From NCBI GenBank assembly GCA_002686085.1, contig NZAC01000014.1, positions 1 through 57,117 of the forward strand: a DNA stretch of 57,117 nucleotides, given 5' to 3'. A program made the translations under genes and the position numbers. The DNA is from Roseibacillus sp. GTDB taxonomy: Bacteria > Verrucomicrobiota > Verrucomicrobiia > Verrucomicrobiales > Akkermansiaceae. Below the pieces are notes generated by a model. That model saw only the letters and a program-made list of their open reading frames with translations. It made no database searches and was not told the DNA's origin. This document shows positions 26,095 through 34,861 of the stretch, one piece after another; the first letter of the stretch is position 1, and each line of letters starts with the position of its first letter.

Positions 26095-26299
26095 ATCACG
26101 GTCTTGCTGGTTGCGTTCTCTTTAATGGAGGGCCTTCGCTGAGGCTGCCAATAACGCAAAGGAGGTAGAGTAACCTTTTTGAGACACAAGAGTGCTTTCC
26201 GCCGGCGCTCTCTTCAGTGAGGATGTTAGGGTTCATGATGATTGAATAACAATCGTCACGGACTCGTTGAATAAGTAACACCTCAACAATTTGACCGCT

Positions 26300-26470
26300 A
26301 TGAAGATTCAAGATGACACTGCCAGGGGAGAGAGCCGTGAGCTGCTACTCAAGGAATATTTTTTGAACGCCTATCTGATCGCCCTTCTCAAGCAGGTCGG
26401 CAGGGGGGCGGGGCACATTTCAGAACAGGAAAACGATCAAGCCATGCGACGAATCGTTGTTCAGAACTGA
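26300..26470 (+). CDS. Possible small protein, 56 residues
   Basis: ATG to TGA gives a 56-residue product starting MKIQDDTARGESRELLLKEY and continuing with a mostly helical, amphipathic sequence (FLNAYLIALLKQVGRGAG) and a charged end. Residue use looks like a real soluble helical protein, with no Cys or Trp run and no rare-residue excess. No Shine-Dalgarno sequence precedes it, which is normal in this window. It stands alone in a 517-base gap between the NfeD gene and a methyltransferase. I recognise no family. The rest of the gap (26095-26299 and 26471-26612) shows nothing I can name. Confidence 0.45.
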   Translation: MKIQDDTARGESRELLLKEYFLNAYLIALLKQVGRGAGHISEQENDQAMRRIVVQN

Positions 26471-26612
26471 GAACTCTCCAGTGCTTTGGTGAGCGCCGAA
26501 TCGGCAGAGGCCGGTGAAGTAGCTATGTAGGTTTGGCTGCTTTGCCGGCTTCGTCGCCTCCAGACGTGTCCGGAGGGACATAACGGATTGCTAAGGGCTC
26601 AGGCGGAAAGAT

Positions 26613-27254
26613 TCATGGCTGAACTGAAGTCCCGGATAAAGGCTTTCGGAATATCGCAATGTGGCGGTCGACGGATTTCCCCGGAGCGTCAGAAAGTGCT
26701 CTGGAGTTCAGATTTCGGTGATCGGCAACTTTTACCGCTCCAAGTGCCGCAAGTTTCCGGCAGGCCAATTCATGTTCGACGTCAAAATAAGAGGTGATCA
26801 CAAATAATCCATCCTCGTCGAGCTGTCGCAGGCCACCTTCGAACATGCGGGCCCAGAGCCTTGGATTGTTCCAGAAGTTCTGATGTCGCATGAAGGTAAG
26901 ATCGAACTTCTCGTTCGAGGACATGGCATCGAGGAAGCGTTTTCCATCTTCGACATGGAAGCGGGTATGGACATCGCTATGGGGTGGGGTTTTCCAGCGA
27001 AGACGAGCTTCTTCAATCTCTGCATCCCGAATGTCAGCTCCCACAATCTCTAGGCGGTGCTCTCCTCCAAAAATATCGGCAAGGACTCCGGTCTCGTCGG
27101 CACGGCCGCAGGCGAGGTTGAGAATCCGCCGTTCACTCCGGCCTACGGGAGTATCCGGAACGTCATGGAGGCTCTCTCTCAATGCTTTGCTGAGAATGTT
27201 CATATCCTCAGACAGATTTTCCAGGTGGAATGGAGCATTTGGGGTAAGGGCCAT
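26613..27254 (-). CDS. Class I SAM-dependent methyltransferase, function unknown
   Basis: A 213-residue Rossmann-fold protein. Motif I reads RILNLACGRADETG, followed by EIVGADIRDAEIEEAR with the acidic residue after strand 2, and FHVEDGKRFLDA with FDLTFMRHQNFWNNPR at the motif IV position. RHQNFWNNP is unusual and may help define the substrate site. The C-terminal LDEDGLFVITSYFDVEH is the usual post-motif strand. Substrate cannot be deduced. It diverges from the sugar-kinase-like gene, 89 bases apart. Confidence 0.8.
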   Translation of the reverse strand: MALTPNAPFHLENLSEDMNILSKALRESLHDVPDTPVGRSERRILNLACGRADETGVLADIFGGEHRLEIVGADIRDAEIEEARLRWKTPPHSDVHTRFHVEDGKRFLDAMSSNEKFDLTFMRHQNFWNNPRLWARMFEGGLRQLDEDGLFVITSYFDVEHELACRKLAALGAVKVADHRNLNSRALSDAPGKSVDRHIAIFRKPLSGTSVQP

Positions 27255-27343
27255 CAGAGGTGATTAAAATACTGTTTCTTAGTGATTCAAGAGTTGAGTT
27301 GACGTCTTTATAGTATAGGTCCTTAAGCTCCGCTAGTTCTCTC

Positions 27344-28492
27344 ATGCAAAGCGATATCCATCCTCAGACGCCTGTGTCTGAAACAGCTGCTCTTGTAGAA
27401 GGTATTGCCGAACAGTTTGCCATCGAAGGTCAGTACGTCGCCGGAGAGGAGGTAAACAGTGGGCATATTAACTCTACTTTCCTTGTGACCTTCGAATTGG
27501 AGAGTGGAGAGCGGCGTCGCTATATCCTCCAGCGTATTAACGAGAATGTGTTCAAGGATCCTCTGGCCGTTATGCGCAACGTGGAGTGCGTGACCTCCCA
27601 CATCAACTGGAAGGTTCTAAGGAAGAAGATAGGTCTAGGAGGTCAGACCCTCAGCTTGTATCCACATAAAACCGGACGATTTTACGGGAATGGCGAAGGC
27701 GGGGGTATCTGGCGCTGCTACAACTATTTAGAAGGCTGTAAGACCTATGACGTTGTGGAGAACGCTCGGCAGGCCTATGAAGCAGGACGAGCCTTTGGGG
27801 CCTTTCAAAACTTGGTCAGTGATTTGCCTCCTGGGGAGATAGTCGAGACCATTCCCGATTTTCATAATACAAGGAAGCGCTTTGATGCTCTGATGAGGGC
27901 AGTTGAGGAGGATCGCCATGGCCGGGTTGCAAGCGTGGTGAGCGAGCTGGACTTTGTTCGGGAGAGTGAAGATATCGTCGACAGTTTATTGGAACTTATG
28001 GACAGAGGGATGTTACCCCTTCGCATCACACACAATGATACCAAGATCAACAATGTCCTCTTTGACCAAGAAACCGATGATGCAGTGTGCGTGATCGATC
28101 TCGATACGGTGATGCCTGGTCTTAGCCTCTACGACTTTGGGGATCTGGTAAGGACCGCAACAAACCCAGCTGCAGAGGATGAACGCGACCTCACCAAGGT
28201 TGAACTGCGGGTCAGAATTTTCGAGTCTCTGGTCGAGGGTTACCTCGCCTCGGCGGGAGCGGTTTTGACGGAGGAGGAGGTGTTGCAGATGGCCTTTTCA
28301 GGGCGTCTAATTTCGCTTGAGCTTGGGATGCGCTTTCTCACGGATCACCTGAACGGAGACGAGTATTTCCGCGTAGATCGGGAAGGGCAGAACCTGGATC
28401 GAGCCCGCACTCAGTTGTGTCTCGCAAGGCAGATCGAGGAGAGTGAAGAGGAGATGAAGCGCTACGCGCTCAAGGTCGCCAAGGCGCGCTGA
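27344..28492 (+). CDS. APH-fold phosphotransferase resembling N-acetylhexosamine 1-kinase (NahK)
   Basis: A 382-residue kinase-fold protein. GHINSTFLVTFE opens the ATP-binding lobe, YILQRINENVFKDP continues the pattern typical of the NahK subgroup, and the catalytic loop is ITHNDTKINNVLFD (Asp of the HxD loop) with the metal-binding VCVIDLDTVMPG and YDFGDLVR. Characterised NahK enzymes phosphorylate GlcNAc or GalNAc at C1 in the lacto-N-biose/galacto-N-biose route and in mucin or glycan use. The other genes of that route (lnpA, galT, galE) are not nearby, so the substrate is inferred. Its stop codon abuts that of the convergent RNA methyltransferase with no gap. Confidence 0.8.
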   Translation: MQSDIHPQTPVSETAALVEGIAEQFAIEGQYVAGEEVNSGHINSTFLVTFELESGERRRYILQRINENVFKDPLAVMRNVECVTSHINWKVLRKKIGLGGQTLSLYPHKTGRFYGNGEGGGIWRCYNYLEGCKTYDVVENARQAYEAGRAFGAFQNLVSDLPPGEIVETIPDFHNTRKRFDALMRAVEEDRHGRVASVVSELDFVRESEDIVDSLLELMDRGMLPLRITHNDTKINNVLFDQETDDAVCVIDLDTVMPGLSLYDFGDLVRTATNPAAEDERDLTKVELRVRIFESLVEGYLASAGAVLTEEEVLQMAFSGRLISLELGMRFLTDHLNGDEYFRVDREGQNLDRARTQLCLARQIEESEEEMKRYALKVAKAR

Positions 28493-29761
28493 TCAGGAAG
28501 GGGTTCGCTCGAGGGTTGCAACACATTCGAGGTGTTTGGTCTGGGGGAAGAGGTCAAAGGGCTGGACCCTGCACAACGAGTAACCGTTAGCGTTGAATGC
28601 CTGAAGGTCTCGGATCTGGGTGGCTGGATTACAGGACACGTAGACAACTCTCTGAGGCTTGAAGGAAAAGAGCTGTTGGAGGAAATCCTCGCCGCATCCT
28701 TTCCGGGGCGGGTCAACGATAACGGAGGTCCGATCTGCAGGAAAGGTCACCTGTTCAAAGATGTGTTCTGCGGAAGCTGCCAGAATCGTGACGTTTTCAA
28801 GATTGTTCTGGAGGGCATTCTGTCGAGCCCAGTCCGCTGAGGATTCGGAGACTTCCACTCCGGCCACGGATTCGAAGTGTCGCGCCAGCGAGAGAGCGAA
28901 AAGTCCGGAGCCGCAGTAAGCGTCGACGAGGAAGCGATTGGAGGTGGCGGCTTCTCTGGCGACATAGTCAACAAAAGCCGGGAGAATAAAGGGGTTGTTC
29001 TGAAAAAAATCTCCGGCAAGGAAGCGGAACTTGAGGTCGCCCACTTGTTCTTCGACAACTTCTCGGGGGTTCGTGTGGACACTTGCTGATGTGGCTCGAA
29101 GTAGCAAAGTAGCACCTTTTCGAAACTTGCCCTGTGCGGCAGTTTGCTGAATTCGAAGTCGCTCTTCCGGGAGAGACTCATTGAGAGCCTTCATGGCAAT
29201 ATCACATTGAGGAACGTCGATAATTCGGTTGCGGGATCCTGTTACCAGGAATCCGATATTGAGGTCTCGATCCGGGCGTGGCTTCTGAAAATGGGGAGTG
29301 ATTTTAGATCGATAGTTCCATGGCTGTGGAGAAGGGATCGTATTCTCGACAGGGTGACTAATTCCGGCCATGCGCTCAAGGAGATCGGTTACCTGCCGCT
29401 GTTTCCAACGGAGTTGTTCCTGATAATCCAGGTGTTGATACTGACAGCCTCCGCAGGTAGTGAAGAGGGAGCAACGGGGCTGCCGGCGACTGGAGCTGTG
29501 GTTAATAACTTCCACAAGGTCTGCGTGGGAACAGCTAGATTCGTTTTTCCAGATTCGAGCTCTTACTCGCTCGCCTGGGAGACTAAACGGCACGAATATC
29601 ACCCAGTTTCGTTCACCTTTCTCGCTGGACGGGCCTGAGAGCAGCATTCTTCCGACACCGGCGCCGAGGTTGGACAGGGAGTCGATCTCCAGCTCCACGA
29701 CTTCGTGATAGCTGAAGGGTTCTGGTCTGAATTTCCTTGGGGGTTTTATGCTCTCAGCCAT
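28493..29761 (-). CDS. rlmD: rRNA (uracil-5-)-methyltransferase, RlmD/RumA family
   Basis: A 422-residue TrmA/RumA-type enzyme that methylates C5 of a uridine in RNA. An N-terminal TRAM-like domain (about 15-75) is followed by cysteines for a [4Fe-4S] cluster in CSLFTTCGGCQYQ with a fourth in VPQCDIA. The catalytic domain has the SAM motif LVDAYCGSGLFALSLA and VIVDPPRKGC. The nucleophile cysteine is in VYVSCNPATQIRDL and the general-base Glu in TKHLECVATL. Which uridine is modified (U1939, U747 or another) cannot be told here, so the symbol marks the family. Start is ATG 29761; a GTG at 29773 would add four residues. Confidence 0.92.
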   Translation of the reverse strand: MAESIKPPRKFRPEPFSYHEVVELEIDSLSNLGAGVGRMLLSGPSSEKGERNWVIFVPFSLPGERVRARIWKNESSCSHADLVEVINHSSSRRQPRCSLFTTCGGCQYQHLDYQEQLRWKQRQVTDLLERMAGISHPVENTIPSPQPWNYRSKITPHFQKPRPDRDLNIGFLVTGSRNRIIDVPQCDIAMKALNESLPEERLRIQQTAAQGKFRKGATLLLRATSASVHTNPREVVEEQVGDLKFRFLAGDFFQNNPFILPAFVDYVAREAATSNRFLVDAYCGSGLFALSLARHFESVAGVEVSESSADWARQNALQNNLENVTILAASAEHIFEQVTFPADRTSVIVDPPRKGCGEDFLQQLFSFKPQRVVYVSCNPATQIRDLQAFNANGYSLCRVQPFDLFPQTKHLECVATLERTPS

Positions 29762-29832
29762 TCTCCCATTCACTTCGGGTTGTCAGAAAGAGATTGGGCC
29801 CCTAGGGTGGTGCAACATCAATACACTTTAAG

Positions 29833-30274
29833 ATGAGATTGTGGTCGGTGATCCTGGTGTGCTCTGCAATTGCTTTTTGTCCAGCCACGGCAGAAAGCAC
29901 TGGAGAAGAGGTATGGTATGACGCTTCGGGGGAGACCGTCAAGCGGGTGAAGAGGGTCCTGGAGGAATCGAAGCTAACGGGAGAGCCTCCCTCGTGGGAG
30001 CCTGCATGGGTGATCCGAGAGCGGATCGCGCTTATAAAATCTCAGAGGAGAGTAATTCGCCGAGGGTCTCAATGTCGTCGAGGATTCCACCGGTGGTCTT
30101 TTCCCAGATATAGCCTGTGGAACCTTGGCAACTACACAGGCATATCGAGCAGGTTTCCGGTTTTTCCGGGGAAGAAGATACCGGGGAGGCGCCTTCTCTT
30201 TACGAGCGAGCCTTTCTGCCGCTGACGCGATCGCTCGTCAGGTCACTCTTCCGTATCCGGTAGAGTGGAGCTAG
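29833..30274 (+). pseudogene. Signal-peptide protein, hypothetical, apparently frameshifted
   Basis: ATG 29833 opens a frame with a good signal peptide (MRLWSVILVCSAIAFCPATA) and a plausible exported start. The frame runs to 30225, but after codon 76 it becomes rich in Arg, Trp, Phe and Cys. At about 30058 the sequence reads GTAATTCGCCGAG; skipping one C there moves to the third frame, which continues with AEGLNVVEDSTGGLFPDIAC and stays open to TAG 30272-30274. The joined product of 146 residues looks far more natural. So this is either a real one-base insertion or a sequencing error. I do not recognise the family. Its end overlaps the convergent lipoprotein gene by 32 bases. Confidence 0.45.
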
Positions 30275-30563
30275 GGACAGGCTGGGTGATTGGAGCAACT
30301 ACGGGGGGGCGGGGCACCACGGGTCTTCGTGGAGCGCGTAAGGTGGGTGATGATCCCGGGAGAGATCTGGTAACGTCAGGAGAGCGAAAGGGATCTTCCT
30401 GCGGAAGAGTAATGGAGGGCTGGACAGGTGGGTTCTCTTTTTTTTCTCCAGTCTGAACGAGGGGAAATTCCCCTTTTTCCTTTTCAGTCGGCGAAGTCGC
30501 GCAGGAACAGATGAGTAAGGCCATCCCGGCTGCACTGAGTATGATGATCAATGAATTACTCAT
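30243..30563 (-). CDS. Small proline-rich lipoprotein
   Basis: A 106-residue product with a signal peptide ending in a lipobox (MALLICSC, cysteine at residue 19 or 21). The mature part is Pro-, Thr- and Lys-rich without predicted fold and ends in several P-R-P-P-V-V/P-V-V-A-P units. Probably a lipid-anchored spacer in the envelope; no function assigned. It is 62 bases downstream of the alpha/beta hydrolase gene on the same strand. Confidence 0.7.
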   Translation of the reverse strand: MSNSLIIILSAAGMALLICSCATSPTEKEKGEFPLVQTGEKKENPPVQPSITLPQEDPFRSPDVTRSLPGSSPTLRAPRRPVVPRPPVVAPITQPVPSSTLPDTEE

Positions 30564-30625
30564 CTTCCGACCTCTTGAAAGCTGTCCATATTCATCTCCT
30601 TAATGCAATCGTAATCTTGTTCTCG

Positions 30626-31705
30626 TCAGGGCAGGCTCAGGGACAGGATCCACTCGCTGATATCGGAGAGAATTCGGTCCCGCTCATGACCGTATAACAG
30701 GAGATGATAACTCTCCGGATAAAAATTGCGCCTGACACTGTTGGACTGTGAGAATTGCTCTGAGAGTGCTTGGACGGCGTCGGGTCGCGAGAAGATATCA
30801 TGCCCACCGTGTAGGATCAGGACAGGCAGGCTTATTGTTTTCGCACATTGGGGTGATGACTCAATCATGTCCCCAAGGGTGTTGAGTAGCCGCAACGTGA
30901 AGGCCGGAACGTGATACGGATTGCTGGCGGATTGCTCCTGATGAATGGAGTCATTGGTGACGAGGACCTCGTCTTTCCCCCCGAGAGTTTCAAGCGAGAT
31001 TTTTATCCGCGGAAAGAGTCTGGAGGCGAGGTGCAGGATATTCCTTTTCCAGCTGGGGACTTCCCGATGAATCCCCACGATAGGCGATGAGAGCACCAGG
31101 GCGTTACATCCGGAACGTATATCTGGGGAACTTGCGAGACCATGCAACGCGATGAGCGCACCCATGCTTTCACCATGCCAGATGATACATGCCTGAGGAT
31201 GTTGCTGTCGAACGAGACGAGTGAAGGTTCGTAAATCATTGATCCAGTCTTCCCGGGATTGAATGTCTCCACGCCGGGAGGTCACGGGGTCATTGCCCTG
31301 TCCACGGAGCTCAGGAGCGTAGACCGCAACTCCTTGCATGGACTCCTGGAGATGTGTGCCAAGATTTTGGAAGTCCTGCGAAGCACCGGACATGCCGTGA
31401 AGTCCAATTACGATTATAGATGGTTTCGAGCCATCCAGTGTGGGCCATTTTCGAAACGGGAAATGAGAATGGTCGAAAGACGAGTAGGAGTCAGCAGCGA
31501 GATGGGGGCCTTCTGAATGAGCGGCCTGCTTGCTGGAAGGCTTCTTACATGGTTGTGACTGCCCACTACACCCAGAGAGGATGAACCCGGAGAGCAGAAT
31601 AGTAAGTGGTAAAGAAACCCCAGCGCGCAGGAGTCTACGAACATGGGCAAGACCTCCTCGTGTCTCCGGGATGGAACAAATGAGAAGGAATAATAAATTT
31701 TTCAA
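30626..31705 (-). CDS. Lipid-anchored alpha/beta hydrolase, lysophospholipase or monoacylglycerol lipase type
   Basis: Residues 35-48 (LTILLSGFILSGCS) form a lipobox, so the protein is probably lipid-anchored. The hydrolase fold follows: oxyanion region IVIGLHGMSGASQDF, PELRGQGND, nucleophile Ser in WHGESMGALIAL (GxSxG), Asp in ILHGGHDIFSRPDA and His in YPESYHLLLYGHERD. This is the pattern of serine esterases acting on monoacylglycerols or lysophospholipids. The start is uncertain: TTG 31705 is the longest opening, no ATG lies in frame before the lipobox, and a strong GAGGAGG sits ahead of an out-of-frame ATG near 31650. Product up to 359 residues. Confidence 0.8.
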   Translation of the reverse strand: MKNLLFLLICSIPETRGGLAHVRRLLRAGVSLPLTILLSGFILSGCSGQSQPCKKPSSKQAAHSEGPHLAADSYSSFDHSHFPFRKWPTLDGSKPSIIVIGLHGMSGASQDFQNLGTHLQESMQGVAVYAPELRGQGNDPVTSRRGDIQSREDWINDLRTFTRLVRQQHPQACIIWHGESMGALIALHGLASSPDIRSGCNALVLSSPIVGIHREVPSWKRNILHLASRLFPRIKISLETLGGKDEVLVTNDSIHQEQSASNPYHVPAFTLRLLNTLGDMIESSPQCAKTISLPVLILHGGHDIFSRPDAVQALSEQFSQSNSVRRNFYPESYHLLLYGHERDRILSDISEWILSLSLP

Positions 31706-31852
31706 CGGATCGTGCCTCCGATAATTTTGGGCTTACCGGATCGATGAATTAAGATGCCGCCTAGAAGATCTCGTATTCTTTCCTCGAGAATACAGGAGGG
31801 CTTCAGCGCCTTCTCCATGAGTTCGCGGACCCCTTGGGTCGGTCTCGCGAAT

Positions 31853-32908
31853 TTATTTTGTTTTGGGTGCTCCTGCCCCGGGCTTCGGGGGCGCCGGTGT
31901 GGGTGGGTTAGGCTGTTGCTTGGCGGGAGGGATCGGGATTCTTACCGGCGGAGATACGGCACGAGCCTTTCCGGTTCCAGGTTTTGCCGGAACCCGCACA
32001 GGAGGAGACACTGCTCTGGCGCCAGGGCGACCAGGAGTTGGCGGAGAGACCGAGCGACCTCCCTGAGGAGTCGGACGTGTCAGGGGGCGCGCAGGAGGTT
32101 TGGGGAGATCCTTTAATTCCGTGAGCTCAAGCTCGAAGATCAGCGTGCTGTTGGGGCCAAGCTTTGCGCTGCGTCGACTTTCCTTGTAAGCGAGGTCAGC
32201 CGGAATGAAGAGCTTCCACTTGGAACCTACAGGCATCTGAGTCAGGGCCTCTTTGAATCCGGGGATGACATTCAGAGACATCGCAGTTGCTTTTCCCTGC
32301 GACGAATCGAACTCGGTGCCATCAAGCAATGTTCCCCGGTAAATAGTCATATATTGTTTAGTTGGGCGCTGGCCACTCGGAGGAGCGGGAGCAACCTCAC
32401 CTTCCCCCTTCTTCAGGATTTCATACTGAAGGCCACTCTCGGTGGTGATGATTCCCTCTCTCTTTTTATTCTCAGCCAGGAACGCCTCGCCTTCTGTCAG
32501 GTTTTCTGCGGCAACCTTTTTTTCGCGCTCCTTGATCACAAGGCTCAGCTGATTCAGGGCCTCATTGATTTTTTCCTGTTCGATCTCGGACTCCTTCAGC
32601 TCGAGCGCATCGAAAAGCCCTTTCAAGAATTGCTCCCGGTCCAAGTCGTCTAGTTGGAGTCCGTAACGTCCGGTCTGGTTTACGAAAGTTCGACCGTTCC
32701 GATACCCAAAGCCATAAGATGTTTTTGTTCGGATTTCTTCTGCCTCCATGGTCACTTTTGGTTCCGCGACCTTTGCAGGAACGGCGGGGGCGGGCGGAGA
32801 TTTATCAGTCCCAGGGCTCTTAGTTGGAGGGGGGGTGTCTTGAGCGAAAAGACTTCCGCAGAAGAGAAGAAAGGCGGCAGAAATCGCTGCGTTTTGAATG
32901 AGCTTCAT
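31853..32908 (-). CDS. Exported FKBP-type peptidyl-prolyl cis-trans isomerase with proline-rich tail
   Basis: From ATG 32908 the protein has 351 residues: signal peptide (MKLIQNAAISAAFLLFCGSL-FAQ), Pro-rich linker, the helical FKBP_N dimerisation domain (YGFGYRNGRTF...EKINEALNQL), and the FKBP_C domain (GLQYEILKKGEG, GTLLDGTEFDSS, VIPGFKEALTQMPVGSKW, STLIFELELTEL). It would catalyse prolyl isomerisation during folding of exported proteins. The usual LAYG loop reads LAYKES, a small deviation. The last 75 residues are a disordered tail with repeated RAVSPPVR-x-P units. The frame opens upstream to 33118 but that part overlaps nadA and lacks a signal. It follows nadA on the same strand by 109 bases. 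Confidence 0.9.
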   Translation of the reverse strand: MKLIQNAAISAAFLLFCGSLFAQDTPPPTKSPGTDKSPPAPAVPAKVAEPKVTMEAEEIRTKTSYGFGYRNGRTFVNQTGRYGLQLDDLDREQFLKGLFDALELKESEIEQEKINEALNQLSLVIKEREKKVAAENLTEGEAFLAENKKREGIITTESGLQYEILKKGEGEVAPAPPSGQRPTKQYMTIYRGTLLDGTEFDSSQGKATAMSLNVIPGFKEALTQMPVGSKWKLFIPADLAYKESRRSAKLGPNSTLIFELELTELKDLPKPPARPLTRPTPQGGRSVSPPTPGRPGARAVSPPVRVPAKPGTGKARAVSPPVRIPIPPAKQQPNPPTPAPPKPGAGAPKTK

Positions 32909-33017
32909 GGTCTTTGATGGAGAGAAGGAGCTTAACCCCAGAGCAGTGGGCTGTCGAGTCAAAGGGCGGTAGCCCTCGGCCGAACGGCACGGTTGATCGG
33001 GGAAAGTGAAAAAAGGC

Positions 33018-33980
33018 CTACCTCGACTGCTCAAGCATGCGGATGACGGATGCCTCGGCGAGTTTTCTAGTTTCCTCTGGAATCTCGACCTGTGGCTCGA
33101 GATTTTCGAGGCATGCATGAAGTTTCTCCAGAGTATTCATCTTCATGTATCTGCAATCCGCACAGGCGCAGTTTTCGGTTGGTCCCGCAATTAGATTTTT
33201 GTCGGGAACTTCTTTCCTGAGACGATGCAACATCCCTCCCTCGGTCACGACGATGAGGTCCTTTACCGGAGCTTCCCGACAGTAGGTAATCATCTTCTCG
33301 GTAGAGCAGACCTCGTCTGCCAGCATACGAACCGCTGAGGTGCACTCGGGATGGGCAACAACCAATGCCCCCGGGTGCTCGTCCTTGATTCTCTGGATAG
33401 AGTTCCGGGTGAATTCCACGTGGACATAGCAGGCGCCTTTCCAGAGGTCCATTTTTCGGTTGGAATTGTCCATGACCCATGCGCCGAGGTTTGCATCAGG
33501 CACGAAGAGAATTGGGCGATCCTTCGGGGCCTGCTCGACGATACGAATCGCATTTCCGGAAGTGCAGATTACGTCCGAAAGTGCCTTCACGCCAGCTGAG
33601 CAGTTGATGTAGGCAATCACATAATAGTTCCGCTGGGCGTGTTCTTCCAAGAAGCTTTGGAGAGCCGGGGCAGGACAGCTCTGTTCTAGGGAGCATCCAG
33701 CGTCTTTGTCAGGGAGAATCACGGTCTTGGTCGGATTCAGGATCTTTGCGGTTTCTGCCATGAAGTGAACGCCACAGAAGGCAATCACGTCGGCATCGGT
33801 TTCCTGCGCGTGATAGGCGAGACCCAGAGAGTCTCCCACAAAATCAGCGATATCTTGGATCACGCCGATCTGGTAGTTGTGAGCAAGGATCACCGCATTT
33901 CGCTCCGTCTTGAGACGAAGAATCTCCTCCCGGAGGTCGAGCGCTGGAGAAGCAGTGGCCACCCCAAGAGAATCGCCCAT
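33018..33980 (-). CDS. nadA: Quinolinate synthase
   Basis: A 320-residue NadA, which condenses iminoaspartate with dihydroxyacetone phosphate to make quinolinate for NAD synthesis. Three pseudo-symmetric Rossmann-like domains are visible. Cys ligands for the [4Fe-4S] cluster are plausible in YINCSAGVKALSDV, in HPECTSAVRML and in the C-terminal GPTENCACADCRYMKMNTLEKL. Other family motifs are ILAHNYQ, FVGDSLGLA and FCGVHFMAETAKIL. nadB and nadC are not in the window, and no NAD-linked regulator is adjacent. Confidence 0.96.
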   Translation of the reverse strand: MGDSLGVATASPALDLREEILRLKTERNAVILAHNYQIGVIQDIADFVGDSLGLAYHAQETDADVIAFCGVHFMAETAKILNPTKTVILPDKDAGCSLEQSCPAPALQSFLEEHAQRNYYVIAYINCSAGVKALSDVICTSGNAIRIVEQAPKDRPILFVPDANLGAWVMDNSNRKMDLWKGACYVHVEFTRNSIQRIKDEHPGALVVAHPECTSAVRMLADEVCSTEKMITYCREAPVKDLIVVTEGGMLHRLRKEVPDKNLIAGPTENCACADCRYMKMNTLEKLHACLENLEPQVEIPEETRKLAEASVIRMLEQSR

Positions 33981-34140
33981 GAGGGCGCGTGGGGCAAAGA
34001 AGAAATCGCGCCCAGTCTGCAGGCGGTTCCTACAGGCTCCTGTTGGCGATTTTTAGACTTGTTCCCCTGGGCCTCTGGACCGCCCGGTTAGCGCTAGAGC
34101 TGCCGACCAGGCTGGAGCCTCAGCGGGTCTTGATGGTCCT

Positions 34141-34671
34141 TTAGGCCGCGGGCGCTTGCTCGCCGGGTTTGGGAACTTCGAGCAATGAGTCATCTGCCTC
34201 AGAGGGCGTTTCCACAATTTTTGGAGTGTTTCGCGCCTTTCCAATGGTGGAATTTCCGACAAAAACGGCACCAGCTTCCATGGAGAGGGAATCTGCTGAG
34301 ATATCCCCATTGACCTCCGCTTGGGCACAGATTTCCACCCGGTCCTTCACAACGATATTTCCTTCCACTCGTCCCCGGACTGTGACCGAGCCGCAAGTGA
34401 TTTCAGCCTTGATTTGGGCTGTCTCCCCAATCGTGAGGGAGCCGTCCGAAACAATCCGGCCTTCTATGGTGCCATCAACAACGAGGTCTCCCTCGAAGCG
34501 GACCTCCCCTTGGATTTCTACGTCACTACCCAGAATATTTCTTTTACCGGGAGCGGGGGGCGCCGAAGGGCCTGTCGCGCTGCCTGTGGAAGCTTCCGGC
34601 TGAGGATGTGGAGGGATGGGGACCCCATGGGTGCCTTCTGGTGCGCTCTTACTAATGATTTTCTCAAACAC
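34141..34671 (-). CDS. Bactofilin family cytoskeletal protein
   Basis: A 176-residue protein. After a Pro/Ser-rich N-terminal stretch of about 45 residues comes the bactofilin core: successive short beta-strands as in ILGSDVEIQGEVRFEGDLVV, DGTIEGRIVSDGSLTIG, CGSVTVRGRVEGNIVVKDRV and INGDISADSLSMEAGAVF-like turns. Bactofilins polymerise without nucleotides and place cell-wall enzymes or shape determinants. Start GTG 34671. The flanking genes are nadA and a membrane TPR protein, with 190 bases upstream that show no gene. Confidence 0.92.
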   Translation of the reverse strand: MFEKIISKSAPEGTHGVPIPPHPQPEASTGSATGPSAPPAPGKRNILGSDVEIQGEVRFEGDLVVDGTIEGRIVSDGSLTIGETAQIKAEITCGSVTVRGRVEGNIVVKDRVEICAQAEVNGDISADSLSMEAGAVFVGNSTIGKARNTPKIVETPSEADDSLLEVPKPGEQAPAA

Positions 34672-34861
34672 GGTAGTTCAATACCTCAGAACCTTCAACG
34701 TATGTCAAATTTTGATGAACACGTAATTGTGAGGAAATGTGAACAAGTGGCCCGCGAGCAAAGTCCGGATCCAGAAGAGAGGACCCTGATATCCAGACGT
34801 TCCAAGTTGAGCGACTCCGAAATAGATTCGCTCGAGATTCCAAAACTTCAAAGAGAGTCGC

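Noticed and set aside
32909-33118. N-terminal extension of the FKBP gene
   Set aside because: It overlaps nadA on the same strand in another frame and precedes a clear signal peptide at 32908.
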